64,000 bases of DNA from Variovorax sp. OV700 (GTDB taxonomy: Bacteria; Pseudomonadota; Gammaproteobacteria; Burkholderiales; Burkholderiaceae_C). Below are positions 16,991 through 26,268 of the stretch, piece by piece. The stretch spans positions 496,001 through 560,000 of the forward strand of contig NZ_FNDR01000002.1 of the NCBI RefSeq assembly GCF_900099805.1, read 5' to 3'. The position numbers were made by a program, and so were the translations under genes. The notes under the pieces were generated by a model, which was not told the DNA's origin, did not search any database, and saw only the letters and a program-made list of their open reading frames with translations. How positions within the stretch are numbered: position 1 is the first letter of the stretch; each line of letters opens with the position of its first letter.

Positions 16991-17286
16991 GCAACTACTT
17001 CGAGAACGCGCAGAACCCCGTGACCTCGCGCGACAGCTCGGCCATCGGCTTCTGGGAACTGCGCAACAACAACATCAAGACACCGGCCGACTTCAGCACC
17101 TTCGGGATCATCTGGGTGGCCAGCTCGTCCTCTCCGACGCGCGACGCGACCGACTGGATCACGACTGCCGTCTTCCCGGTGGGCATCCCCTACGCGTACA
17201 CGGCGCAGGACCCGGCCTGCGTGAAGCAGAAGCTGCCTGCGGTGGCTGGCGCGGGCAAGGCGCTCGCCCGTCTCAGCTGCAGCTGA
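16984..17286 (+). pseudogene. Pectate lyase (PL1-type) C-terminal fragment
   Basis: From about 16987, in another frame than the SDR, the sequence reads EGNYFENAQNPVTSRDS, then GFWELRNNN, then PYAYTAQDPACVKQKLP and AGAGKALARL, ending at a stop at 17284-17286. This matches the last parallel-beta-helix turns and C-terminal tail of polysaccharide-lyase family 1 pectate lyases. The catalytic N-terminal two thirds are gone. The junction with the SDR remnant shows that a deletion removed the end of one gene and the start of the other. It hints at a plant-associated ancestor. Confidence 0.7.
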
Positions 17287-17310
17287 CGGCGATGGCGAGT
17301 CGCCAGCGTT

Positions 17311-17907
17311 TCAAGAGAGATGCGCGGCCGCAGCTGGCACCTTCCGCTTGAACCTCGACAGCCAGCGAGCGCCGGCATCAAAGCCACGGCAGGCACCGAC
17401 CGCGATCGCACCGGTCACGGCCAGCATGGCCGCGGTGTGGACGCCGACCGCCGCGAACGCCAGCAGCACCGAGCCCGATGCGCTGACCTCGCGGGCCGAA
17501 GCGTCACCCATGCACAGCGGGATCAGCGCCGGCACCAGCATCAGGCCGGCGCCGTGCGCGGTGGACATCATGAAGGACCAGAGCGCCATCCCGGCATGAC
17601 CGGCCGGCCCGCGCGCCGCCCCCGGTGTGCGGCTCGACAAGTGAAGCGCCGCAAAGACGACAATCAGCACGCCGGCCGAAATCTGAAGCACGACGCGGTC
17701 CATCGACAGCCCGAAGGCCACCGCCGCGGCCACGAGCGCCACGGAGGCGGCGTGCCCGATGGCGATCGGCACCAGCGCCCGCAAGGCTTGCGTGCGGTCG
17801 CGCGAGCGCACACCCCAGGCCGCAGCCCACATCCAGCCAGTGGCGGGGTTCAGGCCATGAAGGGCACCGACGCCTGCCACCACGAGCCATGGCCAAAGGT
17901 TTGCCAT
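17311..17907 (-). CDS. Small multi-spanning membrane protein, unknown function
   Basis: 198 residues with about six hydrophobic helices. Seen: GALHGLNPATGWMWAAAWGVRSRDR at residues 14-38 and a second His-containing helix, MSTAHGAGLMLVPALIPL, near 114, a layout reminiscent of metal or electron carriers of the NicO/DsbD superfamily, but I do not recognise the exact family. It follows the DUF899 gene by 21 bases on the same strand and is probably in its operon. Confidence 0.75.
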   Translation of the reverse strand: MANLWPWLVVAGVGALHGLNPATGWMWAAAWGVRSRDRTQALRALVPIAIGHAASVALVAAAVAFGLSMDRVVLQISAGVLIVVFAALHLSSRTPGAARGPAGHAGMALWSFMMSTAHGAGLMLVPALIPLCMGDASAREVSASGSVLLAFAAVGVHTAAMLAVTGAIAVGACRGFDAGARWLSRFKRKVPAAAAHLS

Positions 17908-17928
17908 GAGACGCTTTCGAGGACAGGT

Positions 17929-18711
17929 TCAGTCGGACCCGTAGCAGCATGAGCCCGGAGCGGCCGGCGCCGAGGTCTCGTAGCGGTCGTGGTGCCGCAC
18001 CCAGTCCATCGCATGGACCGGGTTGGGTTCGTCCCTTCCCTTGGGCGTGAGGTCGAGCAGGCTGTAGGTGCCCATCATGGCTTCCACGCCGCGCTCGTAG
18101 GTCGAGTAGGTGTGGAAGACCTCGCCCGCATCGTTCCTGAAGAACACGCTGATGCCGGGTGCCTCTTGCGCCGGAAACGGCCGCACGCTGTAGTTGTAGT
18201 AGACCTCGCCCTTGCCCTCGGCCCACTCCTGCGGCTTGAAGCTGACGTTGAAGTCGTAGTTGAAGTCGCTGCCGTGCGACGACACCCACCTGAACTGCCA
18301 GCCCATGCGCTGGCGAAAACGCTCGATCTCGGCCAACGGCGCGCGCGAGACGACCAACAGCGTGACGTCGCGGTTCTCCAGGTGCACCTTCATTCCGTCG
18401 AGGTGATCGGACATGTAGGAGCAGCTCGGGCAGCCCTGCTCCCAATCGGGGCCGAGCATGAAGTGCTGCACCAGCAACTGCCGGCGGCCTTCGAACAGGT
18501 CCGCGAGTGCGCGCGGGCCTTCGGGTGTGTCGAAGACGTAGCTCTTGTCGACGCGGGTCCAAGGCAGCGCGCGGCGCTCGCGGGCGATCTGGTCGCGCAG
18601 GTGAGTCAGTTCCTTTTCGCGGGCCAGCAGCGCCTTGCGCTGGGCGAGCCATCGGTCCTTGGACACGACAGGATGGTTGGTGGTACTGGTTTCGGCGATG
18701 GCGGTGTTCAT
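17929..18711 (-). CDS. DUF899 thioredoxin-like protein
   Basis: 260 residues. Seen: an N-terminal helical part (RKALLAREKELTHLRDQIARERRALPW), then a thioredoxin-like fold with LFEGRRQLLVQHFMLGPDWEQGCPSCSYMSDHLDG, whose CPSC is in the position of the CxxC motif, and FRNDAGEVFHTYSTYERG; the C-terminus ends with a CCYGSD motif. DUF899 proteins are widespread and uncharacterised; a redox role is suggested by the fold. It is flanked by a beta-propeller gene upstream (18 bases) and a membrane protein gene downstream, all on the minus strand. Confidence 0.88.
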   Translation of the reverse strand: MNTAIAETSTTNHPVVSKDRWLAQRKALLAREKELTHLRDQIARERRALPWTRVDKSYVFDTPEGPRALADLFEGRRQLLVQHFMLGPDWEQGCPSCSYMSDHLDGMKVHLENRDVTLLVVSRAPLAEIERFRQRMGWQFRWVSSHGSDFNYDFNVSFKPQEWAEGKGEVYYNYSVRPFPAQEAPGISVFFRNDAGEVFHTYSTYERGVEAMMGTYSLLDLTPKGRDEPNPVHAMDWVRHHDRYETSAPAAPGSCCYGSD

Positions 18712-18729
18712 GCGTTTCTCCTTGGCCGC

Positions 18730-19413
18730 TCAGGCCTTGACGGCTCTCGGCCGACGCACGGCGCGGACCTTGCCACTGCCGCCGCCACCGCAATAGAAGA
18801 GGTCGGCCCCGTCAGACTCGAGCCCGCTCACGTTGGCGCCGCGCGGCATCTCCAGGCGCTCGAGCACCGCGCCGTCGGCGGGGTCGATGCGGCGCAGTTC
18901 GCTCTCGTCGTTCTCCCAGGTGCCGTGCCACAGCTCACCATCGACCCAGGTCACGCCGGTGACGAAGCGGTTCGATTCAATGGTGCGCAACACTGCGCCG
19001 CTCACCGGATCGATCTGGTGGATCTTGCGATCGCGATGCTGCCCGACCCACAGGCTGCCCTCGGCCCAGGTCAGGCCCGAGTCGCCGCCGTGGCCGGGCG
19101 CGGGGATCGATGACAGCACCTTGCCGCTGGCCGGATCGATCTTGTCGATGCGCGCCTCGGCAATTTGGTAGAGATAGGTGCCGTCGAAGGCGGTGCCTGC
19201 ATCGCAGACGCAATCGAGGGTGCGCGTGGTCTCGCCGCTCGCCGGATCGAAGGCGACCAGCTTCGTCCCCGCGGCCGCCCAGACGCGCTGGCCGTCGTGG
19301 GTGACGCCGGCCACGCTGCCGTTGCCGCCAAAGGGGCCGTACTCGCGCACGATCTCCGCCGCACGCGGCTGGGCCTGCGGCTTGTCTTTCTTGCTGGCTG
19401 TGGTGCTGTTCAT
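18730..19413 (-). CDS. Beta-propeller protein (Vgb/glutamine-cyclotransferase-like)
   Basis: 227 residues made of about five repeats with the pattern (IDP/FDP)ASG or PVSG followed by VWVGxxxxxKxxxID, for example KLVAFDPASGETTRTL, RIDKIDPASGKVL and KIHQIDPVSGAVLRTI. This is the blade pattern of streptogramin-lyase-like and glutamine cyclotransferase propellers. There is no signal peptide, so it is cytoplasmic. Catalytic residues of either named enzyme could not be assigned. The start follows AAGGAGCAACTG. It heads an operon with the DUF899 gene. Confidence 0.8.
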   Translation of the reverse strand: MNSTTASKKDKPQAQPRAAEIVREYGPFGGNGSVAGVTHDGQRVWAAAGTKLVAFDPASGETTRTLDCVCDAGTAFDGTYLYQIAEARIDKIDPASGKVLSSIPAPGHGGDSGLTWAEGSLWVGQHRDRKIHQIDPVSGAVLRTIESNRFVTGVTWVDGELWHGTWENDESELRRIDPADGAVLERLEMPRGANVSGLESDGADLFYCGGGGSGKVRAVRRPRAVKA

Positions 19414-19464
19414 CAGTTGCTCCTTGTGTGGGCGGGCGCCGGGATCGGTGCCGTGGAGACAACT

Positions 19465-20685
19465 CTATTCAATCGGCAGCGCGGCGGGGAGTAACAAGAT
19501 CGTCGTGAATCCCGCGAGCGGCGGTGCCAGCCAGCGCTGCGCCCGCGCCCGGCCGATCGAGCGCACCCGGCCTTCGGCTTCGAGTTCGACGAGCGCGCGC
19601 TGGACTGTGCGCTGGCTCGCATCCAATGCCAGCGCGAGCGCCGAGGTCGACCAGGCCGCGCCATCGGACAGCAGCGCCACCAGAGAGGCCTGCTCGCCGT
19701 CGACGGGCGGCGCCAGCACGACCACTTCGCGTGTGTCGCGCGGCTTGAGCGCAAAGCCGCGTGCCGTGGCCTCGATGCCAGCTTGCGGGGCGATCAGCGC
19801 GCGCAGGCGGCCGATCTCGACCCGCAGGCGCGCGCGATGCGTCTCGTCCGGGCGGCGGGTGTTGAACGCGTAAGCGATCAAGGCTTCGCGATCCACGTCC
19901 CCGGGCCACGCCCCGGCCAATGCACGCGCCAGTGCAAAGAGCACCGGCCGGCGCGCCAGCGACCGCCAAGAATCGCCGGCACCCACGCCGCGGCGGCAGG
20001 CGTCGACCACCAGCGCATTCGATGCCAGCAGCGCCGCGACTTCGCCCAGGCGCAGCGCCTGCTCGCCACCGGGAAAGAGGCGCCGGGCGGCGAGGCGCTC
20101 GAGCGCGGCCTGCGTCTCCGCAACCTCGGCCAGCAGCGCCGGCACGCGTGCGCGGCCGGCCGCCTCGTGCGCACGGGCGAGCGCAGCGCATGCCTGACCG
20201 ATCTGCAGCGAGCGCAGCGCCAGTTCCGCCGCGGTGAGTTCGGCCACCGCCGCCAGCGATGGCGGCAGGTCGCGTGCGTCCAGCGGCGCCAGTGCAGCCG
20301 CAGCCGCTTCCAGTCGGCCGAGCAGCAGCAGCCGGCGCGCCGCGATGAGCCGCGCCTGCATCGCGTTGGCGCGGTCGGCGTGCGCATCGAGCGTGGCCGC
20401 CGCCGCCGCCAGCGCGCGCGGCGAGCCGCCAAAATCGCGCATGGCCATGGCCACCTCGGCCTCGGCCACGACGCAACGCGCGCGCGCCAATTCTTCATGG
20501 GCCCCGAAGCCGCGGCTGGCGCGCCGCAGCAGTTCGCGCGCGCGCGGATGCTCGCCCAGCTGGGCCATCGCGATCCCGCGCAAGGCCAGTGCGGGCGGGT
20601 CTTCGCGCAGGGCGACCCGCTTGAGGGCGCCGAGTGCGTCGCCGGCGGCGAGTGCGCGCGCGGAGGCGGCAATCAGGGAATCCAT
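19465..20685 (-). CDS. TPR-like regulator with C-terminal winged helix
   Basis: 406 residues, very rich in Ala and Leu. Residues 1-260 are helical repeats of TPR/MalT type (HPRARELLRRASRGFGAHEELA, MQARLIAARRLLLLGRLEAAAAAL). Residues 270-330 resemble a bacterial transcriptional-activator (OmpR-like) segment (LRVEIGRLRALIAPQAGIEATARGFAL), and the C-terminus is a winged helix (SALALALDASQRTVQRALVELEAEGRVRSIGR). It lies 51 bases upstream of the propeller/DUF899 operon on the same strand and is probably its regulator. The ligand is unknown. Confidence 0.78.
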   Translation of the reverse strand: MDSLIAASARALAAGDALGALKRVALREDPPALALRGIAMAQLGEHPRARELLRRASRGFGAHEELARARCVVAEAEVAMAMRDFGGSPRALAAAAATLDAHADRANAMQARLIAARRLLLLGRLEAAAAALAPLDARDLPPSLAAVAELTAAELALRSLQIGQACAALARAHEAAGRARVPALLAEVAETQAALERLAARRLFPGGEQALRLGEVAALLASNALVVDACRRGVGAGDSWRSLARRPVLFALARALAGAWPGDVDREALIAYAFNTRRPDETHRARLRVEIGRLRALIAPQAGIEATARGFALKPRDTREVVVLAPPVDGEQASLVALLSDGAAWSTSALALALDASQRTVQRALVELEAEGRVRSIGRARAQRWLAPPLAGFTTILLLPAALPIE

Positions 20686-20730
20686 GCCGCGAGGTTACCC
20701 CGGGCGCAGCATGGGATACGGGCGGACGCG

Positions 20731-20955
20731 CTATTCGAGCAGCGCCCGGTGCACCCGGATCGCTTCGGCCGAGACCGGGTTCAGTTCCCCGGATCCATCG
20801 GCGTCCAGGTGCGCGAGCAGCTCCCTGCGCATGCGCGGTTCCCAGAAGCGCTTCAGATGCTGCGCCAGGTCATGCAGGGCCTCGCTGCGGTCGGGCATGG
20901 CTTCGAAGAAGCTGCCCATCTGGTTCACCATGCGAATCAGCTGGTCGACGTGCAT
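20731..20955 (-). CDS. fdsD: Formate dehydrogenase delta subunit
   Basis: 74 residues matching the small FdsD family: VDQLIRMVNQMGSFFEAMPDR at the start, HLKRFWEPRMRRELLAHLD in the middle and LNPVSAEAIRVHR at the end. FdsD is needed for assembly or activity of the soluble molybdenum-dependent NAD-linked formate dehydrogenase. It is the last gene of fdsGBACD, 12 bases after fdsC, as in Cupriavidus necator. Confidence 0.93.
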   Translation of the reverse strand: MHVDQLIRMVNQMGSFFEAMPDRSEALHDLAQHLKRFWEPRMRRELLAHLDADGSGELNPVSAEAIRVHRALLE

Positions 20956-20967
20956 TGCAGAAAAGCC

Positions 20968-21804
20968 TCAGGCGTTGGCGGGCAGGCCGTTCAGCCGCCA
21001 CGGGTGGGTGTAGATGACCAGGTCGTCGCCGCGCACGAAGCCCGCCAGCGTCAAGCCGGCGTCTTGCGCGACCGTCGTGGCCAGCGAGGTCGAGGCCGAC
21101 ACCGCCGCCAGCAGCGGCACGCCGGCCGCGACGGTCTTTTGCACCATCTCGAAGCTCGCGCGGCTGGTCACGGCGATGAAACCCGTGGCGGCATCCACCG
21201 TGCTTTTTGCGAGCGCACCCACCAGCTTGTCGAGCGCGTTGTGACGCCCGACGTCTTCGCGCACCAGCAGGGCTTCGCCATTCGCGGTGCACCAGGCCGC
21301 GGCGTGCACGGCGCCGGTGACCTTCTGCAGCACCTGCAGCGATGCGAGCTCCCGCATGCCGCGGGCGACGGCGTTCTTCGACAGCGCCGGGCCGTGCGGC
21401 AGGGGAGGCAGCGCGCGTGCGACATGCGCCAAGCTTTCGGTGCCGCACAGTCCGCAGCCCGTGCGTCCGGCCATCGAGCGGCGGCGTTCCTTCAGCCGCG
21501 CGAAGGCCGCGCTCGCAACGTCGAGCTTGAGCGTGATGCCTTCGGGCGCGAACTCTTCCTCGATGCCGTAGAGCTCGCCGCGCGAGAGCAGAATGCCCTC
21601 GCTGAGCGCGAAGCCCAGCGCGAAGTCCGCCAGGTCGGTCGGCGTTGCAAGCATCACGGCGTGCGCGATGCCGTTGAACTCCAGCGCGACCGGCACCTCC
21701 ACGGCCACCCAGTCGCGGTTGTCGAAAGCCTGGCGTGCGCGCACGCCGCGCACGGGCAATAGCTCCGCGCCTCCTGGCCGCAGCGGTACGTCGGCCAGGT
21801 TCAT
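20968..21804 (-). CDS. fdsC: Formate dehydrogenase sulfurtransferase FdsC/FdhD
   Basis: 278 residues. FdhD-family proteins pass sulfur from IscS to the molybdenum cofactor and insert it into the enzyme. Seen: RTGCGLCGTESL near residue 103, holding the two conserved cysteines of the mobile loop; VGRHNALDKLVG near 160; and FIAVTSRASFEMVQKT near 185. The start ATG 21804 overlaps the fdsA stop by 4 bases; a longer reading to 21894 lies inside fdsA and was not used. Confidence 0.93.
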   Translation of the reverse strand: MNLADVPLRPGGAELLPVRGVRARQAFDNRDWVAVEVPVALEFNGIAHAVMLATPTDLADFALGFALSEGILLSRGELYGIEEEFAPEGITLKLDVASAAFARLKERRRSMAGRTGCGLCGTESLAHVARALPPLPHGPALSKNAVARGMRELASLQVLQKVTGAVHAAAWCTANGEALLVREDVGRHNALDKLVGALAKSTVDAATGFIAVTSRASFEMVQKTVAAGVPLLAAVSASTSLATTVAQDAGLTLAGFVRGDDLVIYTHPWRLNGLPANA

Positions 21805-24683
21805 TTGGTTGCCACCGTTTCTGCCGCTTGTTCGAGCCGCTTGCTCAGAAGTTCTTCCTGCAGGGCGTTGAACCGGCTGTACTCCTGCTGCCATTCGGAA
21901 GGCTGCATCACCGGCATCACCTGCACCGCGGTCACCTTGAACTCGGGGCAGTTGGTGGCCCAGTCGGAGTTGTCGGTGGTGATCACGTTGGCGCCCGATT
22001 CGGGGAAGTGGAAGGTGGTGTACACCACGCCCGGTTGCACGCGTTCGGTGATCGTGGCCCGCAGCACGGTTTCACCGGCCCGGCTCTTGATGCCGACCCA
22101 GTCGCCCTCGGCGATGCCGCGGTCCTCGGCGTCGTTCGGGTGGATTTCCAGCCGGTCCTCGCTGTGCCACTGGTTGTTCTCGGTGCGGCGGGTCTGCGCG
22201 CCCACGTTGTACTGCGAGAGGATGCGCCCGGTGGTCAGGATCAGCGGGTACATGCGCGTGATCTTCTCGTCGGTCGGCACGTACTGCGTGATGATGAACT
22301 TGCCCTTGCCGCGCACGAATTCGCCGATGTGCATGGTCGGCGTGCCCTCCGGCGCGTCCTCGTTGCACGGCCATTGCACGCTGCCCAGCTTTGCCAGCTT
22401 GGCGTAGCTCACGCCGGTGAAGGTCGGCGTCAGCGCGGCGATCTCATTCATGATCTCTTCGGCGCTCGCGTAGTTCATCGGGTAGCCCAGCGCGTTGGAG
22501 AGCAGCTGCGTCACCTCCCAGTCGGCATAGCCGGCCTTGGGCGGCATGACCTTGGTGACGCGCGAGATGCGGCGCTCGGCGTTGGTGAAGGTGCCGTCCT
22601 TCTCCAGGAACGACGCGCCCGGCAGGAACACGTGGGCGTACTTGGCGGTTTCGTTCAGGAACAGGTCCTGCACTACGATGCATTCCATCGCCATCATGGC
22701 CTCGGCCACGTGCTGCGTGTTCGGGTCCGACTGGACCACGTCCTCGCCTTCGCAATACAGTCCCTTGAAGCTGCCGGTGATGGCGGCATCGAACATGTTG
22801 GGAATGCGCAGGCCCGGTTCGGGCCGCAGCTCCACGCCCCAGGCGGATTCGAAACTGCCGCGCGCGGTGCTGTCCGACACGTGGCGGTAGCCCGGCAGCT
22901 CGTGCGGGAACGATCCCATGTCGCAGGAACCCTGCACGTTGTTCTGGCCGCGCAGCGGATTCACGCCCACGCCTTCGCGGCCCACGTTGCCGGTGGCCAT
23001 GGCCAGGTTGGCGATGCCCATCACCATGGTCGAGCCCTGGCTGTGCTCCGTGACGCCCAGGCCGTAGTAGATGGCGGCATTCCGCTTGCCGTCATGGCCC
23101 TGTGCGAACAGCCGCGCGGCGGCGCGCAGGTCGGCGGCCGGCACGCCGGTCACCGCTTCCATCGCCTCGGGCGAGTTGGCCGGACGCGCGACGAATTCGC
23201 GCCACTCGTTGAACGACTTGGCCTCGCAGCGCTCGGCCACGAAGGCTTCGTCGACCAGGCCTTCGGTCACGATCACATGCGCCATCGCGCTGATCACCGC
23301 CACGTTGGTGCCTGGCTTGAGCTTGAGGTGATGGTCGGCCTTGACGTGCGGCGACTTCACCAGGTCGATAGTGCGCGGGTCGATCACGATCAGCCGGGCG
23401 CCGGCGCGCAGGCGCCGCTTCATGCGCGACGCGAACACCGGGTGGCCGTCGGACGGGTTGGCGCCGATCACCATGATCACGTCCGACTTTTCCACCGACT
23501 TGAAGGTCTGCGTGCCGGCTGACTCGCCCATGGTCTGCTTCAGCCCGTAGCCGGTGGGCGAGTGACACACGCGCGCGCAGGTGTCAACGTTGTTGTTGCC
23601 GAACGCCGCGCGCACCAGCTTCTGCACCAGGTAGCCCTCTTCGTTGGTGCAGCGCGAGGACACCAGGCCGCCGATGGAATCGGTGCCGTATTTGGCCTGG
23701 ATGCGGCGGAACTCGCTGGCGGCGTAATTGACCGCTTCGTCCCAGCTCACCTCCTGCCACGGGTCGGTGATCTTGCTGCGGATCATGGGCTTGAGCACCC
23801 GGTCCTTGTGGGTGGCGTAGCCCCAAGCGAAGCGGCCCTTCACGCACGAATGGCCTTCGTTGGCCTTGCCGTCCTTCCAGGGCACCATGCGCACCACTTC
23901 ATTGCCCTTCATCTCGGCCTTGAAGCCGCAACCCACGCCGCAGTAGGCGCAGGTGGTGATGGCGCTGTGCTCGGGCTGGCCCAGCCAGATCACCGATTTT
24001 TCCTGCAGCGTGGCGGTGGGGCAAGCCTGCACGCAGGCGCCACAGCTCACGCAATCGGATTCCATGAAGGGCTGGTCCTGGCCCGCCGACACGCGCGATT
24101 CAAAGCCGCGGCCGCTGATGGTGAGCGCGAAGGTGCCTTGCGTCTCTTCGCACGCACGCACGCAGCGGTTGCAGACGATGCACTTGGACGGGTCGTAGGT
24201 AAAGTAGGGGTTGGATTCGTCCTTGGCACTGTTCAAGTGGTTGGCGCCCCCGTCGCCGTAGCGTACGTTGCGCAGCCCGGTCACGCCGGCCATGTCCTGC
24301 AGCTCGCAGTCGCCGTTGGCGGCGCAGGTGAGGCAGTCGAGCGGATGGTCGGAGATGTAGAGCTCCATCACGCCCTTGCGCAGTTCTTGCAGCCTGGGGC
24401 TTTGCGTGCGCACCTTCATGCCGGCCTCGGCCGGCGTGGTGCACGACGCCGGGTAGCCCTTGCGCCCGTCGATCTCCACCAGGCAAAGCCGGCAAGAGCC
24501 GAAGGGCTCCAGGCTGTCGGTCGCGCACAGCTTGGGCACTTGCACGCCGGCATCGACGGCCGCACGCATCAGCGAGGTGCCTTTGGCCACCGTCACCGGC
24601 GTGCCGTCGATCTCGAGTGTGACTTCCTCGGTGGACTCGCGCCTGGGCGTGCCGTAGTCGATCTCTTGCGATGGGTTCAGCAT
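21801..24683 (-). CDS. fdsA: NAD-dependent formate dehydrogenase, catalytic alpha subunit
   Basis: 960 residues; oxidises formate to CO2 at a bis-MGD molybdenum centre. Domains in order: [2Fe-2S] ferredoxin-like (Cys53, 64, 67, 81), a His/Cys [4Fe-4S] site (DHPLDCLTCAANGDC, 112-126), two [4Fe-4S] clusters (CIVCNRCVRAC from 168; CVSCGACVQAC from 211), a further [4Fe-4S] (CAYCGVGCGF from 245) and the molybdopterin domain with Cys373 (ARVCHSPTG) as probable Mo ligand; the molybdopterin-binding C-terminal domain follows. Cys, not selenocysteine, is used. There is no Tat signal, so it is a soluble cytoplasmic enzyme with FdsB and FdsG. Confidence 0.96.
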   Translation of the reverse strand: MLNPSQEIDYGTPRRESTEEVTLEIDGTPVTVAKGTSLMRAAVDAGVQVPKLCATDSLEPFGSCRLCLVEIDGRKGYPASCTTPAEAGMKVRTQSPRLQELRKGVMELYISDHPLDCLTCAANGDCELQDMAGVTGLRNVRYGDGGANHLNSAKDESNPYFTYDPSKCIVCNRCVRACEETQGTFALTISGRGFESRVSAGQDQPFMESDCVSCGACVQACPTATLQEKSVIWLGQPEHSAITTCAYCGVGCGFKAEMKGNEVVRMVPWKDGKANEGHSCVKGRFAWGYATHKDRVLKPMIRSKITDPWQEVSWDEAVNYAASEFRRIQAKYGTDSIGGLVSSRCTNEEGYLVQKLVRAAFGNNNVDTCARVCHSPTGYGLKQTMGESAGTQTFKSVEKSDVIMVIGANPSDGHPVFASRMKRRLRAGARLIVIDPRTIDLVKSPHVKADHHLKLKPGTNVAVISAMAHVIVTEGLVDEAFVAERCEAKSFNEWREFVARPANSPEAMEAVTGVPAADLRAAARLFAQGHDGKRNAAIYYGLGVTEHSQGSTMVMGIANLAMATGNVGREGVGVNPLRGQNNVQGSCDMGSFPHELPGYRHVSDSTARGSFESAWGVELRPEPGLRIPNMFDAAITGSFKGLYCEGEDVVQSDPNTQHVAEAMMAMECIVVQDLFLNETAKYAHVFLPGASFLEKDGTFTNAERRISRVTKVMPPKAGYADWEVTQLLSNALGYPMNYASAEEIMNEIAALTPTFTGVSYAKLAKLGSVQWPCNEDAPEGTPTMHIGEFVRGKGKFIITQYVPTDEKITRMYPLILTTGRILSQYNVGAQTRRTENNQWHSEDRLEIHPNDAEDRGIAEGDWVGIKSRAGETVLRATITERVQPGVVYTTFHFPESGANVITTDNSDWATNCPEFKVTAVQVMPVMQPSEWQQEYSRFNALQEELLSKRLEQAAETVATK

Positions 24684-24711
24684 GGAATGTGTCTCCTGTT
24701 CGTCTTGCCGG

Positions 24712-26268
24712 TCATGCCGCAGCGCGGTCGGGGGCTTCGATGCCGAAGTCCTCCGGGTAGTGATTGATGGCCGACAGCACGGGGTAGGGCGCCATGCCGC
24801 CCATGGCGCAGAGCGAACCGTGCAGCATGGTGTCGCACAGGTCGCGCAAGAGAATGACCTGCTGCGGCCGGTTCTGGTTGCTGGTGATCTTGTCGATCAC
24901 TTCCACGCCGCGCGTGGAGCCGATGCGGCAGGGGGTGCACTTGCCGCAGGACTCGATCGCGCAGAACTCCATCGCGTAACGGGCCAGCTGCGACATGTCG
25001 GCCGTGTCGTCGTGCACCACGATGCCGCCGTGCCCGACCACTGCGCCGACGGCCGCATAGGCCTCGTAGTCGAGCGGCAGATCCCATTGCGATTCGGGCA
25101 CGTAGGCACCCAGCGGACCGCCCACCTGCACCGCCTTGATTGGCCGGCCGCTCGCGCTGCCGCCGCCGAAGTCGTAGAGCAGTTCGCGCAAGCTCAGGCC
25201 GAATGCCTTTTCGACCAGGCCGCCATGCCGGATGTTGCCGGCCAGCTGAAACGGCAGCGTGCCGCGCGAGCGGCCCATGCCGAAGTGTTTGTAGAAGTCC
25301 GCGCCACACGCCAGGATGAGGGGCACCGAGGCCAGCGTGATCACGTTGTTGATCACGGTCGGCTGGCCGAACAGCCCCTGCAGCGCCGGCAGCGGCGGCT
25401 TGGCGCGCACGATGCCGCGGCGGCCTTCCAGGCTTTCGAGCAGCGCAGTCTCCTCGCCGCACACGTACGCGCCGGCCGCCTTGCGCACGATGAGGCGGAA
25501 GCGGCGGCCCGACCCCAGGATGTCGTCGCCGAGAAAGCCCGCCTGCTCCGCGTTGCGGATGGCCTCGTTCAGCGTGGCGATGGAATGCGGGTATTCCGAA
25601 CGCACGTAGATGTAGCCTTCGGTCGCGCCGGTCGCAAGGCCGGCGATGACCATGCCTTCGACCAGCATCAGCGGATCGCCTTCCATCGTCATGCGGTCCG
25701 AGAAGGTGCCCGAGTCGCCTTCGTCCGCATTGCAGACGATGTATTTTTGCGGCGCCTCCGCGGCCAGCACGGTCTTCCACTTGATCCCGGCCGGGAAGGC
25801 GGCGCCGCCGCGGCCACGCAGTCCGGAATCGAGCACCTGCTGCACGATTTGCGTAGGCGCGAGCGTGAGCGCGCGGCGCAGTCCCGCAAAGCCTTCATGC
25901 GCCTCATAGTCGGCCACCGAAACCGGATCGGTCACGCCCATGCGGGCGAAGGTCAGGCGCTCCTGCTTCTTCAGGTAGGGAATCTCTTCGGTCAGGCCTA
26001 GGTTCAGCGCATGGGCGCCGCCGGCAAGAAAACCGGCATCGAACAGGCCGGCGACATCGGCCGGCGAGACCGGGCCGTAGGCCACGCGCCCCGCCGGCGT
26101 GGCCACTTCGACCAGCGTCTCCAGCCAGAACAGGCCGCGCGAGCCGTTGCGCACGATGCGCACATCCGCATGGCGCGCACGGGCTTCCGCCGCGATCCGT
26201 CGGGCGACCCGCTCGGCGCCGACGGCCAGTGCCGCGGAGTCGCGTGGAACATAGAGGATGACGGTCAT
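24712..26268 (-). CDS. fdsB: NAD-dependent formate dehydrogenase, beta (diaphorase) subunit
   Basis: 518 residues, NuoF-like, carrying FMN and a [4Fe-4S] cluster and passing electrons to NAD+. Seen: an N-terminal thioredoxin-like part (first 110 residues) fused to the NuoF domain; GLRGRGGAAFPAGIKW near 170 (NADH/FMN), CNADEGDSGTFSDR near 205, GAYVCGEETALLESLEG near 290, and the cluster motif ESCGKCTPCR near 457. The start ATG 26268 overlaps the fdsG stop by ATGA; upstream readings run into fdsG in another frame and were rejected. Confidence 0.95.
   Translation of the reverse strand: MTVILYVPRDSAALAVGAERVARRIAAEARARHADVRIVRNGSRGLFWLETLVEVATPAGRVAYGPVSPADVAGLFDAGFLAGGAHALNLGLTEEIPYLKKQERLTFARMGVTDPVSVADYEAHEGFAGLRRALTLAPTQIVQQVLDSGLRGRGGAAFPAGIKWKTVLAAEAPQKYIVCNADEGDSGTFSDRMTMEGDPLMLVEGMVIAGLATGATEGYIYVRSEYPHSIATLNEAIRNAEQAGFLGDDILGSGRRFRLIVRKAAGAYVCGEETALLESLEGRRGIVRAKPPLPALQGLFGQPTVINNVITLASVPLILACGADFYKHFGMGRSRGTLPFQLAGNIRHGGLVEKAFGLSLRELLYDFGGGSASGRPIKAVQVGGPLGAYVPESQWDLPLDYEAYAAVGAVVGHGGIVVHDDTADMSQLARYAMEFCAIESCGKCTPCRIGSTRGVEVIDKITSNQNRPQQVILLRDLCDTMLHGSLCAMGGMAPYPVLSAINHYPEDFGIEAPDRAAA

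Noticed and set aside
19783..26001. Very long open readings on the plus strand opposite the fds and TPR-regulator genes
   Set aside because: They are mirror readings caused by GC-rich third codon positions; the encoded chains are rich in Arg, His and Gly and lack family motifs, while the minus-strand genes are unmistakable.
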